A program made the position numbers and the translations under genes. Positions 46,463 to 54,492 of a stretch of DNA of 64,000 nucleotides are shown here, in pieces (position 1 is the first letter of the stretch; every line of letters begins with the position of its first letter). The stretch is from Achromobacter deleyi. Its GTDB lineage: Bacteria; Pseudomonadota; Gammaproteobacteria; Burkholderiales; Burkholderiaceae_B. The DNA lies in assembly GCF_902859705.1 (NCBI RefSeq), contig NZ_CADIJO010000002.1, forward strand, positions 62,001 to 126,000, read 5' to 3'. The notes under the pieces were generated by a model. The model worked only from the letters and a program-made list of their open reading frames with translations. It made no database searches and was not told the origin of the DNA.

Positions 46463-47616
46463 GCCAAGCCGCATTGCGCGTCCTGCATGTGATCACCGGC
46501 CTGGGGCAGGGCGGTGCGGAATCCGTGCTGTGGCGCCTGGCCACGTATCCGGATCAGGCCGTCGAACACGTGGTGGTGTCGTTGACCGATGACGGTGTGT
46601 ACGGCGAACGGTTGCGTGCGGCGGGCGTTGCCGTGCATACGCTGGGCATGCCGCGCGGCCGCATCACGCTGGGCGGCTTCATGGCGTTGCGCCGGCTGAT
46701 CGCGCAAACGAAGCCGCAGGCCGTGCAGACCTGGATGTACCACGCCGACCTGATCGGCGGCGTGGCGGCCCGCCTGGCCGGCGTGCGCGCGATTGCCTGG
46801 GGCATCCGCAATTCTGGCGCGCATCTCGAGCGCAGCAGCCGTTCGGCACGCATGGTGTTGCGCGCGTGCGCGGCGCTGTCGGGTATCTTGCCGCGCGCCA
46901 TCGTCTGCGCCGCGCAGAATGCCGCCGAACGCCATGCCGCCAAGGGCTACCGGCGCGATCGCATGGTGGTGATCTCCAATGGCTATGACCTGTCGCGCTA
47001 CGCGCCGGACCCGGCAGCGCGCGAACGCGTGCGGGCCCAATGGGGCCTGGCGGGCGACGTGCCGGTGATCGGCTGCGTGGCCCGCTGGGACCCGCTGAAA
47101 GACCATGCCAACCTGCTGCGTGCCGTGGCCGCGCTGGTGCGCGATGGCCGCGATGCCGGCCTGCGCTGCGTGCTGGTGGGGCGTGGCATGACGGCGGACA
47201 ACCCGGACTTGATGGCGCTGGTCGACAAGCTGAATCTACGCGACCGACTGGTGCTGGCCGGCCCCAGCGACGACGTACCCGCCGTGATGAACGGGCTGGA
47301 CCTGCATGTGCTGTCCAGCTGCGCCGAGGGCTTTCCCAACGTGGTGGCCGAGGCCATGGCCTGCGGCATCTATTGCGTGGCGACGGATGTGGGCGACGCC
47401 GCCTACATCATCGGCGAGACCGGCGTGGTGGTGCCGCCCGAGCAGCCCGAGGCACTGGCGCGCGGCATCGAAACCGGCCTGCGTGAAGTGGCTTCACGCG
47501 GCCAGGGGCGTGCGGGCGAGGCCGGACGCGCCCGGGTGCTGGAAAACTTCGACCTGGCGCGCATGGTGCAAAGCTATATCGCGGTCTGGCGCCGCATTTC
47601 CGGAGCGCCGGCATGA
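46459..47616 (+). CDS. Glycosyltransferase family 4, third of four
   Basis: A 385-residue GT-B enzyme with HVITGLGQGGAESVLWRL at the N-terminus, the donor domain at VIGCVARWDPLKDHANLL, and AEGFPNVVAEAMACG as the EX7E motif followed by VVATDVGD-like VATDVGDAAYI. It is coupled to both neighbours through ATGA overlaps, so it is cotranslated with them. Sugar specificity unknown. Confidence 0.9.
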   Translation: MSQAALRVLHVITGLGQGGAESVLWRLATYPDQAVEHVVVSLTDDGVYGERLRAAGVAVHTLGMPRGRITLGGFMALRRLIAQTKPQAVQTWMYHADLIGGVAARLAGVRAIAWGIRNSGAHLERSSRSARMVLRACAALSGILPRAIVCAAQNAAERHAAKGYRRDRMVVISNGYDLSRYAPDPAARERVRAQWGLAGDVPVIGCVARWDPLKDHANLLRAVAALVRDGRDAGLRCVLVGRGMTADNPDLMALVDKLNLRDRLVLAGPSDDVPAVMNGLDLHVLSSCAEGFPNVVAEAMACGIYCVATDVGDAAYIIGETGVVVPPEQPEALARGIETGLREVASRGQGRAGEAGRARVLENFDLARMVQSYIAVWRRISGAPA

Positions 47617-48746
47617 GCGCCGCCCGTCGTTTGCTGTTCGTCGTCAACAACCCCGCGTTCTTCATGTCGCATCGGGTGCCGCTGGCGCTGGCCGCGCAGC
47701 GCGCCGGCTACGACGTGCACGTGGCCACGATGGATGGCCCCGCTGTGGCGGATATCCAGGCGCTGGGCATGACGCATCACGCCATTCCCATGACGCGCAG
47801 CGGCAAGCATCCGTTGCAGGAACTGGGCACGCTGATGGCGCTGCTGCGCCTGTTCCGCCGCTTGCGGCCGCAGGTGGTGCACCTGGTGACCATCAAGCCG
47901 GTCCTGTATGGCGGCATCGCCGCACGGCTGGCACGTGTGCCGGGCATGGTGGCGGCGATCTCCGGGCTGGGGTTCGTGTTCCTGTCCAATTCGCTCAAGA
48001 TGCGGCTGGTGCGCGCCGTGGTGGCGCGGCTGTACCGCATCGCGCTGGGGCACTCCAACAGCCGCGTGATTTTCCAGAACGCCAGCGACCGCGACATGCT
48101 CAAGTCGCTGGGGGCGGTGCGTGACGAACAGGTGGTGCTGATCCGTGGCGCCGGGGTGGACCTGAACGACTACCGGGCGCAGCCCGAACCTGCTACCCCG
48201 CCCGTGGTGGCGACCATGGTGGCGCGGCTGCTGCGCGACAAGGGTGTGCAGGAATTCGTGCAGGCCGCCAGACTGCTGCGCGAGCGCGGCGTGCCGGTGA
48301 CGATGCGCCTGGTGGGCGGCGTGGACGCTGGCAATCCGGCATCGGCCACCCAGGCCGAGGTGGATGCCTGGCAACGCGAGGGTTGTGTCGAGGCGCTGGG
48401 CGAGCGTTCGGATGTGCCGCAGCTGTATGCGGCCTCGCACATCGCGGTGCTGCCGTCGTATCGCGAGGGCCTGCCCAAATCGCTGATCGAGGCCGCCGCT
48501 TGCGGACGCGCCGTGGTGACCACCGATGTGCCCGGTTGCCGCGATGCGATCGATCCGGACAAGACGGGACTGCTCGTGCCGGTGCGCGACCCGCAGGCGC
48601 TGGCCGATGCCATCGCCCGCCTGGCCGGCGATCCGGCATTGCGGCAGGCCATGGGGGCGGCCGGCAGGGCCTTGGCCGAGCGCGAGTTCAACATCGAACG
48701 CGTCGCCCGAATCCATGTGGACCTGTACGACACGCTCAGCGCGTAG
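47613..48746 (+). CDS. Glycosyltransferase family 4, fourth of four
   Basis: A 377-residue GT-B enzyme of the type often annotated as PglA/WbpY-like N-acetylhexosaminyltransferase: start FVVNNPAFFMSHRVPLALAA, central GLGFVFLSN, donor domain ATMVARLLRDKGVQEFV, and EX7E motif REGLPKSLIEAAACGRAVV. Last gene of the glycan cluster on the plus strand; the minus-strand ggt gene ends 52 bp beyond. No Wzy-type polymerase was recognised in the cluster. Confidence 0.9.
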   Translation: MSAARRLLFVVNNPAFFMSHRVPLALAAQRAGYDVHVATMDGPAVADIQALGMTHHAIPMTRSGKHPLQELGTLMALLRLFRRLRPQVVHLVTIKPVLYGGIAARLARVPGMVAAISGLGFVFLSNSLKMRLVRAVVARLYRIALGHSNSRVIFQNASDRDMLKSLGAVRDEQVVLIRGAGVDLNDYRAQPEPATPPVVATMVARLLRDKGVQEFVQAARLLRERGVPVTMRLVGGVDAGNPASATQAEVDAWQREGCVEALGERSDVPQLYAASHIAVLPSYREGLPKSLIEAAACGRAVVTTDVPGCRDAIDPDKTGLLVPVRDPQALADAIARLAGDPALRQAMGAAGRALAEREFNIERVARIHVDLYDTLSA

Positions 48747-48797
48747 CGCACCCACGGGCCTGCGTGCGGCGCCGTCGGGCGCCGCCAGGCCCTGGCC

Positions 48798-50474
48798 CTA
48801 GCCGCCCAGCGCAGCGCCGTCGCGGCGCGGGTCTGCCGCGCCATCCAGCCCTTGCGGCGTCACGCGGATCGCGGCGGCGCCGCTTTTCATTTCGACCTGC
48901 TCGACCTTGTGGCCCTGGGCGGCCAGCTGTGCCGCCGATTCGAGCGGCACGCGGTCTTTTTCGACCTGGCTGCGGCCGGTGTTGCCCGCAACGTGCGGCA
49001 GCGCCAACGCGTCGGCCGGGCGCAGGCCCCAGGCCAGCGTGCCCACCACGGCCTGTGCGATGTAGTCGACGATGTAGCCGCCGCCGGCCGACCCCGTGAC
49101 CAGCACCAGCTTGCCGTCGCGGTCGAATACCATGGTGGGCGCCATCGACGTGACCGGGCGCTTGTTGGGCGCCATGGCGTTGGGCGCATCCTTGCCGTGG
49201 CTTGATGAGAAGTTGGTCAGGGCGTTGTTCAGGAAGAAGCCATGCGGCATCAGCCAGGAACCGAAGTTCAGGTTGATGGTGGTGGTCATGGACAAGGCGT
49301 TGCCATGGGCATCGACGATGGCGACCTGGCTGGTCTCGGTGGTGCCGGGGGCTTCGGCGCCGGCCGGCGCCGGCACGCCCGCGAATACGCCGGGACGCGG
49401 ATGCACGATCGCCTTGCCGGACAGCAGGGCGGCGCGCTGATCGACATAGGCAGGCGAGATCAGTTGGCGCACGGGCGCCTTCACTTGATCGGGGTCGCCT
49501 ATGTAGGCCAGCCGGTCGGCGCGGGCGATACGAGCCGTATCGATGAGCAGATGGTCGGCCGCGGTCGAGCCGGGCGCCAGCGTGTCGATGCGGCGCTGCG
49601 ACAGCATGCCCAGTTGCTGCAAGACCGAGACGCCGCCAAAGCTGGGGGGCGGAAAGGTGCAGACCTTCCAGGACAGGAACGGGCCGCAGATCGGCGTGCG
49701 TTCGGCCGGGCGATAGGCGGCCAGGTCCTGGGCCTGGATCAGGCTGGGATACTTGCCGGCGCCGGTCACGGCCAGGATATCGGCGGTGAGCGCACCCTGG
49801 TTGATGGCTTCGGGGTCGGCCGCGACCTTGCGCAGCGCATCGGCCAGCAGCGGGTTGCGTACCGTGGCGCCGACTGGCAGCAATTGCCCCTGGGCATCGT
49901 AGAACACGCCGCGAATGGCGGGGTTCTCGGCCAGTTGCGGCAGGCGCTGCAGGCTGTCGTGCAGGTAGGGCGACATCGGGAAGCCGTCTTCGGCGCTGTG
50001 GATGCCGGCCTGGAACAGGCTGGCCCAGGGCAGCTTGCCGTAGCGCTGGTGGGCCAGCGCCATGACACGCACGGTGCCGGGCACGCCCACCGGGCGGCCA
50101 AAGCGCGCCACGTCTTTCAGGGGCAGCGTGTCGCCGTTGACGTCGGTGCGCAGGCTGGCGGTGGTTCGCGCCGGCGCCGCGGCCAGGCCATCCAGCGCCG
50201 ACAGGGTGGCGTTGCCCTGGTCCCACACCAGCATGAGCGAACCGCCGCCCAAGCCCGAGGATTGCGGCTCGACCACGGTCAGCACCATCTGCACGGCGAT
50301 GGCCGCGTCGACCACGCTGCCACCGCGTTTCAGGGCATCCAGGCCCGCGGCGGCGGCCAGCGGATTGGCGGCGGCGACCATGCCCGGGGCGGTTTGCGCC
50401 TGGGCACTGACTGCGGCGGCGGTCAGCGCCAGGGCGGCGAGTAACCGGGAGGTGCTGCGGACTGGCAAAGGCAT
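48798..50474 (-). CDS. ggt: Gamma-glutamyltransferase
   Basis: A periplasmic Ntn hydrolase that cleaves or transfers the gamma-glutamyl group of glutathione. The 558-residue precursor has a signal peptide (basic start, hydrophobic core, cleavage near AQAQ) and self-processes before the catalytic Thr in TTETSQVAIVDAHGNA, followed by SMTTTINLNFGS. The residue after the Thr pair is Glu where many GGTs have His. The substrate-site motif GSAGGGYIVDYI is close to the usual GSPGGSRI but has variant residues. GGAG precedes the ATG. Convergent with the glycan cluster. Confidence 0.92.
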   Translation of the reverse strand: MPLPVRSTSRLLAALALTAAAVSAQAQTAPGMVAAANPLAAAAGLDALKRGGSVVDAAIAVQMVLTVVEPQSSGLGGGSLMLVWDQGNATLSALDGLAAAPARTTASLRTDVNGDTLPLKDVARFGRPVGVPGTVRVMALAHQRYGKLPWASLFQAGIHSAEDGFPMSPYLHDSLQRLPQLAENPAIRGVFYDAQGQLLPVGATVRNPLLADALRKVAADPEAINQGALTADILAVTGAGKYPSLIQAQDLAAYRPAERTPICGPFLSWKVCTFPPPSFGGVSVLQQLGMLSQRRIDTLAPGSTAADHLLIDTARIARADRLAYIGDPDQVKAPVRQLISPAYVDQRAALLSGKAIVHPRPGVFAGVPAPAGAEAPGTTETSQVAIVDAHGNALSMTTTINLNFGSWLMPHGFFLNNALTNFSSSHGKDAPNAMAPNKRPVTSMAPTMVFDRDGKLVLVTGSAGGGYIVDYIAQAVVGTLAWGLRPADALALPHVAGNTGRSQVEKDRVPLESAAQLAAQGHKVEQVEMKSGAAAIRVTPQGLDGAADPRRDGAALGG

Positions 50475-50554
50475 GGGACGCTCCGGAAAGGACGACGGGC
50501 CATTATTGGCCCGTCATTCCGTGCTGTCCATAGGGTTGCCCGCCAGGGCCGGCG

Positions 50555-52114
50555 TCAGTGGCGGCGCGAGATGGCGTCGATCCAGAAGCGGGTGGAGGGG
50601 TCCTGGGGGGCGGCCTGCGAAGCGGGGGCGTCCAGCTCGCGGATGATGTTCTTGGCCAGCGCCTTGCCGAATTCCACGCCCCACTGGTCAAAGGGGTTGA
50701 TGCCCCAGATCACGCCCTGCGTGAAGACCTTGTGCTCGTACAGCGCCAGCAGGGCGCCCAGCGTATAGGCCTCGAGGCGGGGCAGCACGATCAGCGAAGA
50801 CGGCCGCCCGCCCGGGTGCACCTTGTGCTGCGCCAGCACGCGCGCCTTGGCCGGATCTTTTTCCGTCTGCGAGGTTTCGGCCAGCGCATCGTCGAACGAT
50901 TTGCCGCGCAGCAGCGCCGCGCGCTGGGCCAGGCAGTTGGCGAACAGCAGTTCGTGGTGGCGCGCGTAGTCGTGGTCGGGCTGTTCGCACAGGATGAAAT
51001 CGACCGGCGCGCCGGTGGTCTCCTGGTGCAGCCACTGGAAGAAAGTGTGCTGGCAGTCGGTGCCCGACATGCCCCACACTGCCGGCCCGGTCGGAACGCC
51101 GGCCGGGCTGCCATCGGCCGTGGCGACCTTGCCCAGGGATTCCATTTCCAGCTGCTGCGCCCACGGCACGATGTGGTACAGCCGCGAGTCATACGGCGAA
51201 ATGACCAGCGAGTCGTAGCCCAGCACGCTGCGGTTGACGACACCGGCCAACGCCAGCTGCAGGGGTGCGTTCTCGGCAAAGGGGGCATGACGGAAGTGGT
51301 CGTCCATGGCGGCTGCGCCGGCCAGGAGCTGGTCGAAGGCATCGTTGCCCAGGGCCAGCGCCACGGGCAGGCCGATGGCCGACCACAGCGAATAGCGGCC
51401 GCCCACCCAGTCCCAGATCTGGAAGATGTGGTCGGGCGAGATGCCCAGGTTGAGCGCCGCTTCGACGTTGGCGGTGATGGCCACGACCTGCTTGATCGGG
51501 TCGGCCACACCGGCATCGCGCAGCCAGTTCATGGCGACTTCGGCGTTGGCCAGCGGCTCGGTGGTGGTGAAGGATTTGGACGCGACGATGACCAGCGTGT
51601 TGTGCGGGTCGAGCCGGCTCATGGCGTCGGCGACGGAGTGCGAGTCGACGTTGGAAGCGAACCGCACTTCGCGCCGCGCGGCGCCGTAGCGCAGGGCGCG
51701 CGTCACCAGGCGGGGGCCCCAGTCACTGCCGCCGATGCCCAGGTGCAGCACGCAGCTGTAGCGCTTGGCGGCGTCGGCCTCGCGCACGAATTGGCGCACG
51801 CGCTCGCGTTCGGCCAGCACGGCGCTGGCGACCAGGGCCGGCGGCTGGGAGGCGCGCAGGGCAGTGTGCCAGGCGGGACGCTGCTCGGTCCAGTTGGCGT
51901 TGCCGCCGTCGAACAGTTGGGCCCGCGCCGCATCAAAGCCTTGCTGGGTCAGCAGGGCCGTAGCGGCTTGCGCCAGCTCGGGCGAATGCGCCTGCGCGCT
52001 CAGGTCCAGGCGCAGACCGGGAGCGTTGATCAGGCGAAGGTGCTCGCCGTCCAGGTTGGCGTGTTTGGCAGCGGCGGTGAACTGCTGCCATGCGGGACTG
52101 TCGGACAGTGACAT
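50555..52114 (-). CDS. pgi: Glucose-6-phosphate isomerase
   Basis: Interconverts glucose-6-phosphate and fructose-6-phosphate. The 519-residue protein has the sugar-phosphate motifs GIGGSDWGPRLV and VIVASKSFTTTEPL, and the family signature GINPFDQWGVEFGKALAKNI at the C-terminus with its catalytic Lys. The ATG at 52114 gives MSLSDSPAWQQF; the longer frame overlaps the mutase and is rejected. It lies 7 bp after the phosphohexomutase stop, so the two are one operon and supply sugar phosphates, probably including those for the adjacent glycan cluster. Confidence 0.96.
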   Translation of the reverse strand: MSLSDSPAWQQFTAAAKHANLDGEHLRLINAPGLRLDLSAQAHSPELAQAATALLTQQGFDAARAQLFDGGNANWTEQRPAWHTALRASQPPALVASAVLAERERVRQFVREADAAKRYSCVLHLGIGGSDWGPRLVTRALRYGAARREVRFASNVDSHSVADAMSRLDPHNTLVIVASKSFTTTEPLANAEVAMNWLRDAGVADPIKQVVAITANVEAALNLGISPDHIFQIWDWVGGRYSLWSAIGLPVALALGNDAFDQLLAGAAAMDDHFRHAPFAENAPLQLALAGVVNRSVLGYDSLVISPYDSRLYHIVPWAQQLEMESLGKVATADGSPAGVPTGPAVWGMSGTDCQHTFFQWLHQETTGAPVDFILCEQPDHDYARHHELLFANCLAQRAALLRGKSFDDALAETSQTEKDPAKARVLAQHKVHPGGRPSSLIVLPRLEAYTLGALLALYEHKVFTQGVIWGINPFDQWGVEFGKALAKNIIRELDAPASQAAPQDPSTRFWIDAISRRH

Positions 52115-52121
52115 GGTCAGT

Positions 52122-53513
52122 CTAGAAAGGCAAAGTTGCGTCGGGGGCGAGTTTAGCCAGTTCGCGGCGGAAATCGCCCTGGATGCGGGCCAGCGCCTCG
52201 GCGGTCTGCGCTTCGAAGCGCAGGACCACGACGGGCGTGGTGTTGGACGGACGCGCCAGGCCAAAGCCGTCGGCATATTCCGCCCGCACGCCGTCGATGG
52301 TGACAACGCGCACAGCGCCCGGAAACTGGCCTTGCTCTTGCAGGGCCTGCACCAGCGCGAAAGGCTGGCCTTCTTCCATTTCCAGTTTCAGTTCGGGCGT
52401 GGAAACGTCTTGCGGCAAGGCTTCCAGCGGCGCGCACGCATCGGCAAAGCGCGACACGATCTCGAGCAGGCGGGCACCGGTATACAGGCCGTCGTCAAAG
52501 CCGTACCAGCGTTCCTTGAAGAAGATATGCCCGCTCATTTCGCCGGCCAGCGGCGCCCCGGTTTCGGCCAGCTTGGCCTTGACCAGCGAGTGGCCGGTCT
52601 TCCACATCAGCGGTTCGCCGCCCGCGGCCTGCACCGACAGGCCCACGTGCCGGCTGCACTTGACGTCATAGATGATGGTGGCGCCGGGATTGCGCTCGAG
52701 CACGTCGCGGGCGAACAGCACCAGTTGGCGGTCCGGCCAGATGATCTGGCCCGATTTGGTCACCACGCCCAGGCGGTCGCCGTCGCCGTCGAAAGCCAGG
52801 CCCAGCTCGCAGTCGGTGGTGGCCAGGCAATGGATCAGGTCCTGCAGGTTCTTGGGTTCGGCCGGATCGGGGTGGTGATTGGGGAACGTGCCGTCGACGT
52901 CGCAGAACAGTTCGGTGACGTCGCAGCCCAGGGCCCGGAACAGCTGCGGCGCGATGGCGCCGGCCACGCCGTTGCCGCAATCGATGGCGATCTTCATGGG
53001 GCGGGCCAGCTTGATGCCCGAGGCCACGCGCGCAATGTAGGACGCGACCAGGTCCAGCTCGCGGCGCACGCCGGGACGTGCGGCCGGGGCGGCCGGGGCG
53101 CCATTCATGACGCGGGCCAGCGCCTGCACGTCTTCGCCGTACAGGGCGCGTCCGCCCATCATCATCTTGAAGCCGTTGTACTTGGGCGGATTGTGGCTGC
53201 CGGTGATGGCGACGCCCGAGCCGGTCTGCATGGTGTTCGCGGCGAAGTACACCAGCGGCGTGGGGACCTGGCCGACGTCCAGGGTGTCGACCCCGCCTTC
53301 CAGCATGCCTTCCTGCAGCGCCTGCGACAGCATTTCGCTGCTCAGGCGGCCGTCGCGGCCCACCACCAGCGTCTGGATACCTTGCGCTTGCGCAAGCGCG
53401 GCCAGCGCCACGCCCAGCGAGCGGGCGAAGCGGGCATCGATCAGATCCGGGACGGTGCCGCGGATGTCATAGGCCTTGAATACCGAGGCGGGAAATTGCG
53501 TGTTGTCGGCCAC
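52122..53513 (-). CDS. Phosphomannomutase/phosphoglucomutase (AlgC type)
   Basis: Moves phosphate between C6 and C1 of mannose or glucose through a phosphoserine. The active Ser is about S106 in TGSHNPPKYNGFKMM, the Mg site is DGDGDRLG, and the sugar loop is GEMSGHIFFKERWYGFDDG. The 463-residue length fits the dual-specificity group. The start is GTG at 53513 (MADNTQFPASVFKAYDIRG). First gene of the mutase-pgi pair, divergent from the biotin-carboxylase-like gene at 53770. Confidence 0.94.
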   Translation of the reverse strand: MADNTQFPASVFKAYDIRGTVPDLIDARFARSLGVALAALAQAQGIQTLVVGRDGRLSSEMLSQALQEGMLEGGVDTLDVGQVPTPLVYFAANTMQTGSGVAITGSHNPPKYNGFKMMMGGRALYGEDVQALARVMNGAPAAPAARPGVRRELDLVASYIARVASGIKLARPMKIAIDCGNGVAGAIAPQLFRALGCDVTELFCDVDGTFPNHHPDPAEPKNLQDLIHCLATTDCELGLAFDGDGDRLGVVTKSGQIIWPDRQLVLFARDVLERNPGATIIYDVKCSRHVGLSVQAAGGEPLMWKTGHSLVKAKLAETGAPLAGEMSGHIFFKERWYGFDDGLYTGARLLEIVSRFADACAPLEALPQDVSTPELKLEMEEGQPFALVQALQEQGQFPGAVRVVTIDGVRAEYADGFGLARPSNTTPVVVLRFEAQTAEALARIQGDFRRELAKLAPDATLPF

Positions 53514-53769
53514 GACGGTTCCTTATTCTAGTAACGATACTGGCATGCAGCTGGCAGGCGCTGCCGGGGAAACCGGGGAGGCTCTGCTGGTTAACCCCTA
53601 GGCCGGACGGGCCGGCAGGACGGGGCGAAAACCAGGATTATCCCCCATTGGGGCGGGGCGCATCATCCGGCGGGCGCCGTAGGGCGTCAAGGGCCTTGCG
53701 TGGCGACGGAACTTGCCCGTCATCCGAAGGTGATACGCTTGCCATGCAAGCAGAAAGACCGGAGGGGCC

Positions 53770-54399
53770 ATGGGAGCCAAAGTATCCACAGTCATGTCAT
53801 CGGGCGGCGCCAGGCGCAGGCGGGGGCCGCCCACGGACTTCGCCGGCCCCGCCGCCGGGCGGGAGCGCCGGCTCGACATCCACGTATTCGTATCGCCCGA
53901 GGGCGAGCTGGCGACCGGCCGGGCCTGGGAGCGCTGCGTCTGGCGCGATGCCCGCGTGCTGATCGCCGAATGTCCGGCGCCGCACCTGCCCGCCTCCATT
54001 GAAAGCGCGCTGCGCGCCATTGCGGCCAGCGTGGCGCGGGACCTCGCCTGGCAAGGCATGGGCACCGTGGCCTTTTCGCTGGACGACCGCAGCGGCGTCT
54101 TTCGCGTGATCTGCGCCGAATCGCAGCCTCGTTCGGGCGCGGCCGTGGCCGATTTCGAACCGGTCGCCGCGCATGCGCTGGAAGTGCGCATTGACGGCTG
54201 CGCCGAGCGCCGCAAGCCCTGCACCCGCCTGCTGGTGTGCGGCGCCACGCGCGGCGAGGCCCTGAGGCGTGCGTACCGTGCGCTGTCCGAGATGCCCGGC
54301 CCGGCCGGTGTGGACCGGGCTTTCCTGATGAACCGCATCGCCTCAAGGGCCTACTGCACGGGCCTGACGGGCACCCGGCTGGATCAGGCCGTCGGCTAG
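53770..54399 (+). CDS. Stand-alone degenerate biotin-carboxylase-like protein (probable pseudoenzyme)
   Basis: A 209-residue protein whose order of motifs follows the middle and end of AccC-type biotin carboxylases. [14 protein letters not shown] and [19 protein letters not shown] align with the AccC region RHVEIQVLAD ... [30 protein letters not shown] matches the GTFEFLFE strand, HALEVRIDG matches HAVECRINAEDP, and [19 protein letters not shown] matches the C-terminal [21 protein letters not shown]. The N-terminal ATP-grasp half is absent, about 45 residues are missing in the middle, and catalytic residues are lost: the Glu of GTFEF is Ala, and the EMNTR metal/substrate motif reads CAESQ. 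A strong GGAGG precedes the ATG, and GC and frame are normal, so it is probably expressed. Function unknown. The alignment is by eye. Confidence 0.7.
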   Translation: [209 protein letters not shown]

Positions 54400-54492
54400 G
54401 GGGCAGGCCAGGCGCCGCTGCCTCTACAATAGGCCGCATATCCCTTGAACAGCGCCCGGGCGCGGCCCGGCGCGATTTCCTGTGCGGCGCCT

